NCBI RefSeq assembly: GCF_026788005.1
Contig: NZ_JABEPE010000005.1
Location: 62,001 to 126,000, forward strand
Origin: Alteromonas sp. a30
GTDB taxonomy: Bacteria; Pseudomonadota; Gammaproteobacteria; Enterobacterales; Alteromonadaceae
Reading direction: 5' to 3'
DNA: 64,000 nucleotides
In this document: positions 53,563 through 62,898 of the stretch, one piece after another
Position numbering within the stretch: position 1 is the stretch's first letter
Layout: each line of letters begins with the position of its first letter
Notes under the pieces: generated by a model
The model's database searches: none
The model's input: only the letters and a program-made list of their open reading frames with translations
What the model was told of the DNA's origin: nothing
Position numbers and translations under genes: made by a program

Positions 53563-54231
53563 ATGGAAACTTTCAACATACCTAAATATATTAAGAATGA
53601 TAGAAGCTTCCCGTTCTGGTATTCAATGCTCATTGAAGCGAAGAAGCTTATTGATTTCTATAAAGTAAATAATATATTAGATTTCGGCTCTGGCAACGGA
53701 AAATTTTTACATTTACTAAATCATTTTAAACCAGACTTAAATCTTACTGGTATAGAGATTGATGAAGATTTATTGCAACTTTGCTCAAATGAAGCCAAAG
53801 TAAATATGCTTTTTGAAAAGAAGGTAGATTTAGATGGAACAAATTCGGAAAACTTCGACCTCATTTTTTCTCAAGAAGTCGTTTACACCATACCAAACCT
53901 ATTAGAACACGCTAAAACCACTTTTTCTTTATTAAGAGGTGGTGGGTATTATATATTCACTATGGGATGTCACGTAAATAACCCAACATGGAAAAAAAGA
54001 AAAAAGGCCGTTCTATCTGAAGAGTCTTATCCTGCACATGACTATTCTGCCGAAGATATTTCATCTGCTTTTTTTAGAGCAGGTTATAGAGTTTCAGTTA
54101 AAAGGCTACCTGTACACTACCCTTTGAAATATGTACCGAATGAAAAAGGTGAGTTTAAAAGCATTGATGAGTTGTTAACTTCTACCGAGGAGCATAAATT
54201 ACTTTTTGTGATGCTAAAACCTAGAAAATAG
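53563..54231 (+). CDS. Class I SAM-dependent methyltransferase
   Basis: A 222-residue Rossmann methyltransferase. Motif I is NNILDFGSGNGKFLHLL (residues 37-53), the acidic residue at the end of strand 2 lies in LTGIEIDEDLL, motif IV is FDLIFSQEVVYTIPN and post-motif sequence is LRGGGYYIFTMG. It resembles small-molecule methyltransferases rather than DNA methylases, since no DPPY-type motif is present. Third gene of the operon, 15 nt before the UvrA-like gene. Substrate unknown. Confidence 0.82.
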   Translation: METFNIPKYIKNDRSFPFWYSMLIEAKKLIDFYKVNNILDFGSGNGKFLHLLNHFKPDLNLTGIEIDEDLLQLCSNEAKVNMLFEKKVDLDGTNSENFDLIFSQEVVYTIPNLLEHAKTTFSLLRGGGYYIFTMGCHVNNPTWKKRKKAVLSEESYPAHDYSAEDISSAFFRAGYRVSVKRLPVHYPLKYVPNEKGEFKSIDELLTSTEEHKLLFVMLKPRK

Positions 54232-54246
54232 AATAAGGATGTCGCT

Positions 54247-57200
54247 TTGAAAGACTTAACTATAGTTAATGCCTATGAAAATAATCTAAAAAACATCAGT
54301 GCAAGTATTAAAGAGAATAGCGTCACTGTTATAAATGGAATTAATGGTTCTGGTAAGTCAACTTTGGTCAAGTCAGTTGTATATGGGGCATACTTACGTC
54401 AGGAAAGACTTCAAAATAAAAGTACGGATTATGATCTTTTAGTTAGACCTAAATTCGATTCAATCGTTAATCCATATAAAACGATTTATATAGGCCAGAA
54501 ATCACCAAAGCAAACAGAGAAATCTAATGTATCAACGATCTCTGGTGTTAATAACATATTGAAGACGCAATTGGTCAACAAAGGGGAGATATGGTGTGGT
54601 AAGTGTTCAGTAAAAGTAAGTAACTTCGTATCAGAAGAAGTCATCAAGGCATTATTAAAAAAATATCCTAATGCAGAGCTAAGGTATAATTTAATAACTA
54701 ATGAATATCCAAATGAAGTACATTTACGAGATAAGCTTCAAAAGCTAAAATCAAATAGCATATTAGTTGCAGGGCAAAGAGTTATTAGGGATGCAAGTTA
54801 CATCCAAAAACTCAATGTTAATAAAAAGCTCACGATCGATTGCATAATTGATTTTGATAGCTTTAATTTTAGCCTTATAACTGAATTTAAAAAGCTGAAG
54901 CTATATTGCAAAGAGGAGTTGCTCTATGATTTTTCTAAACAGACATTTTGTGCTTGCCTTAAAGAGTATTACACTAAGCGACCACCATTATTTAGCACAT
55001 CAACTTTAGGCGAATTTAATGGTTCTTGTACCAAATGTGAAGGAAAAGGACATGTTACCAAAGTAGATTTCGACTCGTTGATAAATGAAAATCCGCTTGA
55101 CTCAACCTTTTTGAATTTGCCGCACAATGGTACTGCATACAAATATTGTTATATCCAAGACTCAGACATTCGAAAAATAGTTAAAACATTTTGCTCTTCT
55201 CTTGACATCCCCTTCGCCAAATTAGAGAGGCCACTGCAAGAAGAGCTTAAGCGCTACATAGAACCCAAGCTCCTCAGTAAAGGAACTAATAGTAATATCT
55301 CAAATTACCTTATGAAGGGGGTATGCGATTGTTGTGAAGGTACAGGTTTTAATTACCAGTCACGAGCGGTAAGTTATAAAGGACTTAACATAGCAGACAT
55401 GCTATCACTGGATATTGATACACTAGCAAAAGCTCTTAAATTCGATCAACTTGAAGTCATCAACGAAAAGTTTAAGTTACTAGGTCTCCCGAAGTTTGAG
55501 CTAAGCAGGTGTTCAACAACTTTAAGCGGTGGAGAACTTCAAAGACTTAAACTTATTAAGTATTTGACAGATGAAATTGAAGACTCGCTAATTATAATTG
55601 ATGAACCTTCAAAAGGGCTTAGTGTTAAAGATATATCAAACTTATTTATTGTCTTAAGAGGCTTAGCAAAGAAGAATACTATTTTGCTGGTTGATCACTC
55701 AGAGTATGTTATTAAAAACTCAGATTATAGCCTTACTTTAGGCCCATATAGTGGGGTTAATGGTGGTTATATCAGTGAAAGTTTACCTTCTTTCATAAAC
55801 TTTCCTGAGCCTAATAAACAAAGCAGTAATGAAATATGTACATTTGAAGGGATTAACTATAATTTTGTAAAAAATCAAAATGTAAATATATTGCTAAACG
55901 GATTAAATGCAATTTTTGGTATATCTGGTAGCGGAAAAAGTAGCTTGGCAAAAGGTCTTTTTGATATTGTTCAGGATGAAAGCAAACATTTTCAACATAA
56001 AGCCTTACTTGAACAGACCGAAATTAGTGGGAATATTCGATCTACCATAGCTTCTTATCTAAAGGTTTCCGAGCCTCTTAGGGCTATTTTTTCCAGTCAG
56101 CCTATTTCTCGCTCATTTTGTTTGAATAAGGAGCATTTTTCTTCAAATACTGAAGCTGGAATGTGTAAAGTTTGTAATGGAACTGGTTTCGTTGACTCAG
56201 GGCGATGCCAATCTTGCCTTGGTACTAAATTAATACCTCTAGCCAATTATGTTTATTTTGGAAATAACACTCTAAATGAATACCTGTCAATGACAGTTGA
56301 AGAGTTAAAGTATAGTCAAATTTATGTTGAGTTAGAAGACGTAATTGAGCTGTTAATAAGTTTAGGCTTAGGCCACCTATCCTTGGGAAGAACTACTTCT
56401 ACGTTAAGTGGAGGTGAATCTCAAAGATTAAAAATGGCTAAATATTTGATTGAAATGGCTACTGTTATTAATTCTGAAAATGATCATGTCTTAATGCTGT
56501 TGGATGAACCCATGAGGGGGTTAAGCGACCAAGATTCGTTACACATATTCTCAAAACTTAAATCACTAACTCATCTTAATAACACTATTTTAATTATCGA
56601 GCATAACCCCAAAGTAGTTCTGAGCTGCGACTATCTAATTGAGATAGGCCCGAAAGCAGGTGAATTAGGTGGTAAAGTTACTTTTAACGATTACAGCACA
56701 CAATATCATCTAGATGTTTCAAATGATTTCAGTTTTAATACTGTTACTTCACTAAAAAATTTGGATGTTAAGAAGTTTCATTTTAATGAAGAAGATTTAG
56801 CGTTTCTGGCACAAAAAGAGTTCAATGGGAGCTTTAAAGTAAAGGATATTATAAACACCAAAATATTTTATGATAAACAAAGCCTCATTGAAGCTATTAA
56901 CTTTGAAGTAGATAGTACATATTACTTCAATCCACTATACCCTCTGTTGCTAAACTCTTCTTCTGTACCCTATAGTGAGCTTAAATTTCTCACAACTAAT
57001 TTGGTTAAACTAGGATTTGAAAGTTGTTTAGTAGATGGGGTCAATCTACCTCTAAAAGAGCTACCACAAGTATCGTCTTCTAAAAACTTCTGGGATATAT
57101 TTATCCCAACTAAAAGCTTAGAGTTAGCTTTTGAACTTGGAGCTGGAATTATTATTCTAAAGAGAAATGGAGATATTACTCATTACTCTTTGAGAGTTAT

Positions 57201-57744
57201 TGACAATGAAAACCACGTAATAGGTTCAAGGTTAGACAAATTAGATGATGACTTCTTTAATCTATATTTTCACAAATGCCCACAGTGTTCAGGAAGTGGT
57301 AAGGTAGAAATAATTCAAAAATTAGAACTCGATACAAAAAAGGCATATACTGATCTCTCGTGTTACCCCAAATTCTTACAAAAGGATATAAAAAAGTTAT
57401 TTTTTCGACTAAAAGAGGCGTTAAACAAGTTCTCATCTGAGAAAATATTTGATTCAAATATGTCGATTAGCGAGCTATCAAATGATGACCATAGGAAAAT
57501 CTTGTTTGGAGAGTTTGGGTTATCTTTTTTTAAAAATAGTGGCCGGAAAAATGCCATGGAAGATATGATCGAATGGGAAGGGCTTTATCAATTTATTTTA
57601 AAAAGAGCCTCTAAATTTAATGCTCAAAACCGTGAGTTTATCGAAAATAATATTACTACCAGTACGTGCCATCAGTGCAAAGGCTCACAATATAAAAAGG
57701 AGTTTAACTACTATATATACAAAGGTAAAAACATTTGGGAGTGA
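54247..57744 (+). CDS. Atypical UvrA-like double ABC ATPase with extra C-terminal module
   Basis: 1165 residues from a TTG start with AAGGAT upstream. Half 1: Walker A GINGSGKST (31-39), Cys pairs 117/120, 261/264 and 360/363, signature TLSGGE (425-430), Walker B LIIIDEPSKGLS (448-459). Half 2: Walker A GISGSGKSS (558-566), zinc finger Cys 640/643/654/657, signature TLSGGE (719-724), Walker B LLDEPMRGLS (751-760). So both ATP sites look competent. Residues about 830-1165 then repeat features of half 1: an UvrB-binding-like stretch (LVKLGFESCLVDGVNLPLKE, AFELGAGIIILKRNGD), CPQC (1011-1014) and CHQCKG (1141-1146), but the frame stops before any third signature or Walker motif. Housekeeping UvrA is about 940 residues. 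UvrA paralogues serve as drug self-resistance factors (DrrC) in antibiotic clusters. Confidence 0.85.
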   Translation: MKDLTIVNAYENNLKNISASIKENSVTVINGINGSGKSTLVKSVVYGAYLRQERLQNKSTDYDLLVRPKFDSIVNPYKTIYIGQKSPKQTEKSNVSTISGVNNILKTQLVNKGEIWCGKCSVKVSNFVSEEVIKALLKKYPNAELRYNLITNEYPNEVHLRDKLQKLKSNSILVAGQRVIRDASYIQKLNVNKKLTIDCIIDFDSFNFSLITEFKKLKLYCKEELLYDFSKQTFCACLKEYYTKRPPLFSTSTLGEFNGSCTKCEGKGHVTKVDFDSLINENPLDSTFLNLPHNGTAYKYCYIQDSDIRKIVKTFCSSLDIPFAKLERPLQEELKRYIEPKLLSKGTNSNISNYLMKGVCDCCEGTGFNYQSRAVSYKGLNIADMLSLDIDTLAKALKFDQLEVINEKFKLLGLPKFELSRCSTTLSGGELQRLKLIKYLTDEIEDSLIIIDEPSKGLSVKDISNLFIVLRGLAKKNTILLVDHSEYVIKNSDYSLTLGPYSGVNGGYISESLPSFINFPEPNKQSSNEICTFEGINYNFVKNQNVNILLNGLNAIFGISGSGKSSLAKGLFDIVQDESKHFQHKALLEQTEISGNIRSTIASYLKVSEPLRAIFSSQPISRSFCLNKEHFSSNTEAGMCKVCNGTGFVDSGRCQSCLGTKLIPLANYVYFGNNTLNEYLSMTVEELKYSQIYVELEDVIELLISLGLGHLSLGRTTSTLSGGESQRLKMAKYLIEMATVINSENDHVLMLLDEPMRGLSDQDSLHIFSKLKSLTHLNNTILIIEHNPKVVLSCDYLIEIGPKAGELGGKVTFNDYSTQYHLDVSNDFSFNTVTSLKNLDVKKFHFNEEDLAFLAQKEFNGSFKVKDIINTKIFYDKQSLIEAINFEVDSTYYFNPLYPLLLNSSSVPYSELKFLTTNLVKLGFESCLVDGVNLPLKELPQVSSSKNFWDIFIPTKSLELAFELGAGIIILKRNGDITHYSLRVIDNENHVIGSRLDKLDDDFFNLYFHKCPQCSGSGKVEIIQKLELDTKKAYTDLSCYPKFLQKDIKKLFFRLKEALNKFSSEKIFDSNMSISELSNDDHRKILFGEFGLSFFKNSGRKNAMEDMIEWEGLYQFILKRASKFNAQNREFIENNITTSTCHQCKGSQYKKEFNYYIYKGKNIWE

Positions 57745-57751
57745 AGAGTGA

Positions 57752-58195
57752 ATGGAAGTATTTTTAATCATGGGTGCTCCCGGAGCCGGAAAAACAACTT
57801 ATATATCTGAAAAATTGAATGGTTACTTTGTTATCTCATGTGACAATATTAGAGAAGCAAAATATGGTTGTATACGCTCATTCGAAATTAGGCAAAAAGT
57901 TCTTCAAGATATTTTACTTTTGATTGAGTTTTGTATAACTCTCAAAATTAATTTTGTCATTGATACTACTTACTTCAATGATATCGAAAATCGGCAAAAA
58001 CTTGTTGAGTTAGGCTTTTCAAAATATATAAATGTAATAATTATTGATACTTCATTAGACAAGTGTATTGCGAATAACCAGAAAAGAAAAAAAACAAGGG
58101 TTATTAATGAGAGAATGGTGAGAATGTTACATGAGCGAATGTCGGCCCCAACAATATTTGAGAAATTCCAGTCTTTAAAAAGGATTGCAAGCTAG
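57752..58195 (+). CDS. Small P-loop kinase (polynucleotide-kinase/AAA_33-like)
   Basis: A 147-residue protein with Walker A MGAPGAGKTTYI (residues 7-18), an early Asp in FVISCDNIRE where T4-Pnk-like kinases bind the acceptor, FVIDTTYFND, and a lid-like basic segment NNQKRKKTRVINERM. This fits the kinase half of T4 polynucleotide kinase and the AAA_33 family, which phosphorylate RNA, DNA or small molecules. Last gene of the operon, 7 nt after the UvrA-like gene. The target is unknown. AT-rich like its neighbours. Confidence 0.78.
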   Translation: MEVFLIMGAPGAGKTTYISEKLNGYFVISCDNIREAKYGCIRSFEIRQKVLQDILLLIEFCITLKINFVIDTTYFNDIENRQKLVELGFSKYINVIIIDTSLDKCIANNQKRKKTRVINERMVRMLHERMSAPTIFEKFQSLKRIAS

Positions 58196-58290
58196 CCTTA
58201 TCAACTCTAGCTTTTTTAAAAACAAACCCGTATTCACTTCCCTCGGTATCCCATTACCTTCCCTTACGCATTTCAGCCAGACCTTACTTC

Positions 58291-60801
58291 CTACACCATC
58301 TGCCTTAATAAGCGTGTGGTGTTTAATGATAACAGTCGCCAGCAGCTCATTGCGCCGAGTAAACCGACAACGGCAGCGCCAACCACAGGGGCAACAACCC
58401 AATAAGTGTAATGGAACGACACCTGCATCTGGAACAGTTCGGTTTGTAAGAAGTACAAGGTGACTTCATTGGCGAGTGCGGCCATAAAGCCTGCAACTAC
58501 ACCTAAAATCACGAACTCAAACACCACACTTGCGCGAATCACTGAACCTTTTGCCCCAAGTGTACGCAAAATAGCGAGTTCCTGCTGACGCTCATCCATA
58601 CTGGCTTGCACTTGCGCGATCAGCACTAACGCGCCCGCAACCAGCACCAATACCAGAATGAATTCCACGGCTACGGAAACTTGATCGATCACTTCGCGAA
58701 TACGCTCAATACGCGCATCAACGTCTATCAAAGTAACGGTGCCAAAGGATGCCATGATTTTCGGCACCTCAGGCTTCATTTCTGGCGCAACGTTAAAGCT
58801 GGTAATGTAGGTTGGAATGTAGTTTTCCATCGCTTTAGGATGCAAAATAAAGAAGAAGTTGGGCTGAAGTGTTTGCCAATTCACTTCACGCAAACTGGTA
58901 ACGGTAACGTCTACTACTTCGCTACCAATGTTGAAAGTCAATACATCACCAAGGGCAATATCCATGCGTTTTGCGGCTTGCTCTTCCACTGAAACAGGTA
59001 ACGGTTCGCCTTCTTGCCATTCAGTTAGCCACTTGCCTTCAACAACCTTGTTTTGATATTGCAGTTCTAGGTTCCACGTTAAGTTGGCTTCGCGCCCTAA
59101 ACCGTCGCGCTGCGCTTGCTCATCTTCATCGTTTTTGGCAACGGATGTACGTACACTTTCCCCATTCACAGCAACAAACCGCCCTCGCACCACGGGGTAA
59201 AACTGCTCTACGGTTATCCCGTTTTCCTCAAAATCTTGCTGAACTTGTTTAACCTGATCTTGCTCGATGTTGATCATAAAGTAGTTTGGCGTACCTTCTG
59301 GAAGTTGATCGCGCCATTGTTGAACCATGTCGTTGCGCATCACCAACACGATTAACAGCAACATGATAGTGATGGCAAAGCTAATGAGCTGCACGCTGTT
59401 ATCCATTGAACGGCGCTTGATTCGGGCCCACGCTAATTGCCACGGCCCCATTCGGCCTTCACCTAGTCGACGACCAACAGCAATTAATCCAAATGTCACG
59501 AGCATTAATGCCGCCACCAATAGCACGCCTGAGCCAAACAAGATAAAGCTCATTTTCAAATTGCCGCTGTATACCCACATTAATGAGAATACACCGGTTG
59601 CGGAAGCAAAGAACTGCAAAGTTTTTGAACTTAGCTGCGCGCCTAAGTCTTTGCGTAAAACCCGTAATGGAGGCACGGAAAATAAGCGCATTAATGGGTA
59701 AACGGAGAACAACACCGCGCACACTAAACCGGTGAAAATGGCAATCCAGACCGGCCCCCAAAACCAAGCTTGTACGGCAACCGGTACTTGATCGGCTATG
59801 GCCCACACCACCACTTGTTGAATCACAAAGCCCATTGCGCAGCCAATCACAATGCCTAACACAGTGACGAGCAACACCTGCAATAAGTACACTTTTTGTA
59901 CCAGTTTTTTGCTTGCGCCTAATGTTTTAAATATGGCAACAGGATCGTAATGGCGCTGGCTATATCGCTGTGCAGCAACGGCAATCGCCACCGACGCTAA
60001 CACAATCGCCAACAAACTCGCCAACAAGAAGAATTGCTCGGCACGCTCCACGGAACGACCAATGCCGGAGTTGTCATCACCAACCGAACGCCAATTATGA
60101 ATGTCGCGGGATAATTGCGGCTCTAACCATTCATAATATTGCTCGAGTTGCTCTGCTTCGCCAGTAAAATAAGTGACAAAGTCCACCCGTGCACCCGGCC
60201 CTAAAATGTTAGCGGAAGGCAAGTCTTCTATGCGCATTAATACCCTAGGATTAATAGCAAACACGCTAAAACCGCCATCGGGAATTTCCACCAACACTTT
60301 GCTGACTTTTAAGCTGGCATCACCAATGTCTATCGACTCTCCCAAGGCAATGCCAAGGGTTTCAAAAAGCTGAGACTCAACCCACACTTCACCCACACTT
60401 GGCAGGTTTTTGGTAACTTCACCTGCGGCAAAGGGAGTGTCTGCTACTTTAATGTCGCCTTTTAACGGGTATGCGCTGTTACTGGCTCTTACGGTCACTA
60501 ACGACATCGACTCAGCGGCAAACGCCATTGAATTTGTGCGGGTTTGCGCGGCGGTTGTTAATCCTAAACTGTGTGCTTTGTTTAACCATTCTTCGCTGGC
60601 TGGGGCATTAGAAAACAACACGCTATCTGCCGCCAAAAATTGTGCAGAACGCTCGTTAAGCGCCGATTGCAAACGCTCGCTGAACAAGGAAAGCGACATA
60701 ACAGAGGCAACCGACAACACAATCGCCAATAGGATAACGGTTAATTCGCCGCGTTTGGCTTCATGTTTGAACAAGCGCCACGCTAAATTTGCCCACATCA
60801 C
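58291..60801 (-). CDS. ybbP: FtsX-family ABC transporter permease, YbbP-like
   Basis: An 836-residue membrane protein with about ten helices: one near the N-terminus (VILLAIVLSVASVMSLSLF), clusters near 260-480, and a C-terminal group (VAVEFILVLVLVAGALVLIA). Two large periplasmic domains and two FtsX domains (ELAILRTLGAKGSVIRAS is the conserved post-helix sequence) are present. It pairs with the ATPase encoded 1 nt upstream. The pair divergent from tesA equals E. coli ybbP-ybbA-tesA. Role uncertain; the family is mechanosensory or exports lipoprotein-like substrates. Confidence 0.9.
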   Translation of the reverse strand: MMWANLAWRLFKHEAKRGELTVILLAIVLSVASVMSLSLFSERLQSALNERSAQFLAADSVLFSNAPASEEWLNKAHSLGLTTAAQTRTNSMAFAAESMSLVTVRASNSAYPLKGDIKVADTPFAAGEVTKNLPSVGEVWVESQLFETLGIALGESIDIGDASLKVSKVLVEIPDGGFSVFAINPRVLMRIEDLPSANILGPGARVDFVTYFTGEAEQLEQYYEWLEPQLSRDIHNWRSVGDDNSGIGRSVERAEQFFLLASLLAIVLASVAIAVAAQRYSQRHYDPVAIFKTLGASKKLVQKVYLLQVLLVTVLGIVIGCAMGFVIQQVVVWAIADQVPVAVQAWFWGPVWIAIFTGLVCAVLFSVYPLMRLFSVPPLRVLRKDLGAQLSSKTLQFFASATGVFSLMWVYSGNLKMSFILFGSGVLLVAALMLVTFGLIAVGRRLGEGRMGPWQLAWARIKRRSMDNSVQLISFAITIMLLLIVLVMRNDMVQQWRDQLPEGTPNYFMINIEQDQVKQVQQDFEENGITVEQFYPVVRGRFVAVNGESVRTSVAKNDEDEQAQRDGLGREANLTWNLELQYQNKVVEGKWLTEWQEGEPLPVSVEEQAAKRMDIALGDVLTFNIGSEVVDVTVTSLREVNWQTLQPNFFFILHPKAMENYIPTYITSFNVAPEMKPEVPKIMASFGTVTLIDVDARIERIREVIDQVSVAVEFILVLVLVAGALVLIAQVQASMDERQQELAILRTLGAKGSVIRASVVFEFVILGVVAGFMAALANEVTLYFLQTELFQMQVSFHYTYWVVAPVVGAAVVGLLGAMSCWRLLSLNTTRLLRQMV

Positions 60802-60802
60802 G

Positions 60803-61534
60803 CTACCCTGCTCTTAGTTTTTCGATATTGGCTGCGCCATCGGCATTTTGGGTGACTTCAGTAAGCTGCCCTGCTTCCATATTTAATTGCCTTTGGCAGC
60901 GATGCGCTAAACGATTGTCGTGAGTGACTAACACCAAGGTGGTTGCACTGGTTTTATTAAGTTCAAATAGCAAAGATTGGATTTTGTCGCCATTAACTGA
61001 GTCTAGGTTGCCTGTGGGCTCATCGGCAAACAAAATGGCAGGCTCGGTAATAAAGGCTCTGGCGATAGCAACACGTTGTTGTTCACCGCCTGAAAGTTGA
61101 TTTGGATAATGTGTCGCACGATGCTCTAATCCCACTTTGCTAAGTAAAGACTGTGCCAGTTGTTTGGGGTTATCTAAGCCTGCTATTTCGGCCGGCAGCA
61201 TCACGTTTTCCAGCGCGGTTAAGCTTTGCACTAGCATAAAGCTCTGAAAGATAAAGCCAACGTTTTCGCCACGAACACGGGCTCGCTGTTCTTCGTCCAT
61301 AGCGTGTAACGCTTGTTCATTTAACAGGATTTCACCGCTTGATACTTCGTCTAATCCGGCAAGTAAACCTAGTAACGTGGATTTCCCTGAGCCTGAGGCC
61401 CCAACAATGGCAACAGATTCTCCTTGCTTGACATCGAAGCTAATCGGTTGAAGGATCTGTAACGAACCTTCCGAGGTGTCGACCGTTTTCGTTACATTAC
61501 GGGCTTGAATCATAACTTTTGGAGAATCAGTCAT
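60803..61534 (-). CDS. ybbA: ABC transporter ATP-binding protein, YbbA-like
   Basis: A 243-residue ATPase of the LolD/MacB branch. Walker A is [15 protein letters not shown], the signature [15 protein letters not shown], Walker [13 protein letters not shown] and the H-loop VLVTHDNRL. It energises the YbbP-like permease. The chosen ATG at 61534 is one base from the GTG of divergent tesA; an internal ATG at residue 8 ([11 protein letters not shown]) would leave more room and is a real alternative. Confidence 0.93.
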   Translation of the reverse strand: MTDSPKVMIQARNVTKTVDTSEGSLQILQPISFDVKQGESVAIVGASGSGKSTLLGLLAGLDEVSSGEILLNEQALHAMDEEQRARVRGENVGFIFQSFMLVQSLTALENVMLPAEIAGLDNPKQLAQSLLSKVGLEHRATHYPNQLSGGEQQRVAIARAFITEPAILFADEPTGNLDSVNGDKIQSLLFELNKTSATTLVLVTHDNRLAHRCQRQLNMEAGQLTEVTQNADGAANIEKLRAG

Positions 61535-61535
61535 A

Positions 61536-62153
61536 GTGTTAAAGCGTCTCTTTTTGCTGATAGTACTTATACCTTTTTTCGCGCATTCGGATCAATCCAA
61601 CACGTCTGGGCATAAATTACTCATACTAGGGGATAGCCTAAGTGCAGCCTACAATTTAAAGCAAGAACAAGGCTGGGTTTCTTTGTTACAAAATGCATGG
61701 TCCAACAACGACATTCACATCGTTAACGCTGCCATTAGCGGCGAAACCTCTTCTGGCGGATTAGCGCGTCTTCCTAGACTACTTGAACAACACGATCCCA
61801 CACATATGCTAATTGAGCTGGGCGCTAACGATGGACTAAGAGGTTACTCCATCACCAAGATGAAAGCGAATCTGGTAAAAATGATTGAACTTGGTCAAGC
61901 CCATGGTGTGCAAATTGCCTTGCAAGAAATGCAAATTCCGCCGAATTACGGCAGACGCTACACACAAATGTTCACGCAAACATACCATGAATTAGCTGAG
62001 GAATATCAGCTCACGGTTATTCCTTTTTTCATGCAGGATGTGGCGCTTGATAAATCGCTTATGCAAAAAGATGGTTTACATCCCAATGCGAAAGGCCAAC
62101 CGATTATTGCAGAATTTATGCAATCACAACTCGGGACTTGGCTAGCCGAATAA
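61536..62153 (+). CDS. tesA: TesA, SGNH lysophospholipase/acyl-CoA thioesterase
   Basis: A 205-residue exported esterase. A signal peptide (LFLLIVLIPFFAHS) is followed by block I LLILGDSLSAAYNL with the catalytic Ser, block III IELGANDGLRG and block V DGLHPNAKGQ with the Asp-x-x-His pair. It hydrolyses thioesters, lysophospholipids and arylesters in the periplasm. It starts with GTG, 11 nt after GGAGA, and its promoter must lie inside the divergent ATPase gene. Confidence 0.93.
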   Translation: MLKRLFLLIVLIPFFAHSDQSNTSGHKLLILGDSLSAAYNLKQEQGWVSLLQNAWSNNDIHIVNAAISGETSSGGLARLPRLLEQHDPTHMLIELGANDGLRGYSITKMKANLVKMIELGQAHGVQIALQEMQIPPNYGRRYTQMFTQTYHELAEEYQLTVIPFFMQDVALDKSLMQKDGLHPNAKGQPIIAEFMQSQLGTWLAE

Positions 62154-62195
62154 CGATGCTTTTAAGCTACTGAATCGGAGCGTGAAAGCCGCTAG

Positions 62196-62693
62196 TTAGG
62201 GCTTTTCTTGCTCCTTCAACTTGTTACTAGCATAGTGTGCATCATCCGTTTTTTGTGGCGGAAAGCCCGGTTTTAACACATCCGTTGCTAAGCGAATTTC
62301 ACGTAAGAAAAGCAAAAGCGATACGATAAGAGAAACGAGTGCAAACACAAACAGCACCACCACGGCTTGGGCGATGGGTAAATGCCAAAAGTCACCAACA
62401 AACACGCCCACTACGACTGTACACACACACAAACCTGATGCCACACAATACCAAATAGATTTGTTGATAATGTCAGTTCGACGCCAAAGCACACGAAGCT
62501 CTGCGTCTGCCTTTTTAAGGAGTTTTTCATCAGTAAGTGCACGTAACATGCCCTCAACCTGACGCGCTCTATCGATAATGCGACCGAGTCGGCCCGACAT
62601 AACATTTAAAAAACCTGCAATACCTGCCAACAAAAAAACGGGTCCAATTGCTAGCTGTATAACGCCTGCCAAAGCGGCGATTGAATTATCCAT
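62196..62693 (-). CDS. DUF2721 family membrane protein
   Basis: A 165-residue protein with three hydrophobic helices (about 8-28 IQLAIGPVFLLAGIAGFL, 80-100 SGLCVCTVVVGVFVGDFW, 108-130 VVLFVFALVSLIVSLLLFL). The basic loop GRLGRIIDRARQVEGML between helices 1 and 2 is the family mark. The family's role is unknown. The 62693 start is 31 nt from a set of five 7-bp tandem repeats, which could affect its expression. Confidence 0.82.
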   Translation of the reverse strand: MDNSIAALAGVIQLAIGPVFLLAGIAGFLNVMSGRLGRIIDRARQVEGMLRALTDEKLLKKADAELRVLWRRTDIINKSIWYCVASGLCVCTVVVGVFVGDFWHLPIAQAVVVLFVFALVSLIVSLLLFLREIRLATDVLKPGFPPQKTDDAHYASNKLKEQEKP

Positions 62694-62723
62694 AGTTACT
62701 TCATCAAAAAAGGATTTAAATCA

Positions 62724-62758
62724 CTGATTACTGATTACTGATTACTGATTACTGATAA
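62724..62758. repeat. 7-bp tandem repeat, five units (CTGATTA)
   Basis: Four perfect copies of CTGATTA starting at 62724, then CTGATAA. They lie 31-65 bp upstream of the DUF2721 start codon, in its promoter or 5' leader. Copy-number slippage would change spacing by 7 bp per unit. Confidence 0.85.
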
Positions 62759-62898
62759 TAGTAATCTATAGCAAACATTCAGCAAACTAATGACTTAGAT
62801 AAGTTTCTCCTTAGTTAGAGCGTATCTTATCGTGATATTGAACGTTTTTTGTTCTAGACTGAATACAGGTGAGTCATTCAAAAAGTGAGGTAAGTTCG

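Noticed and set aside
57745-58195. Frameshift joining the UvrA-like gene to the kinase gene
   Set aside because: The kinase frame starts with its own ATG and P-loop and has no UvrA signature; the two are separate proteins.
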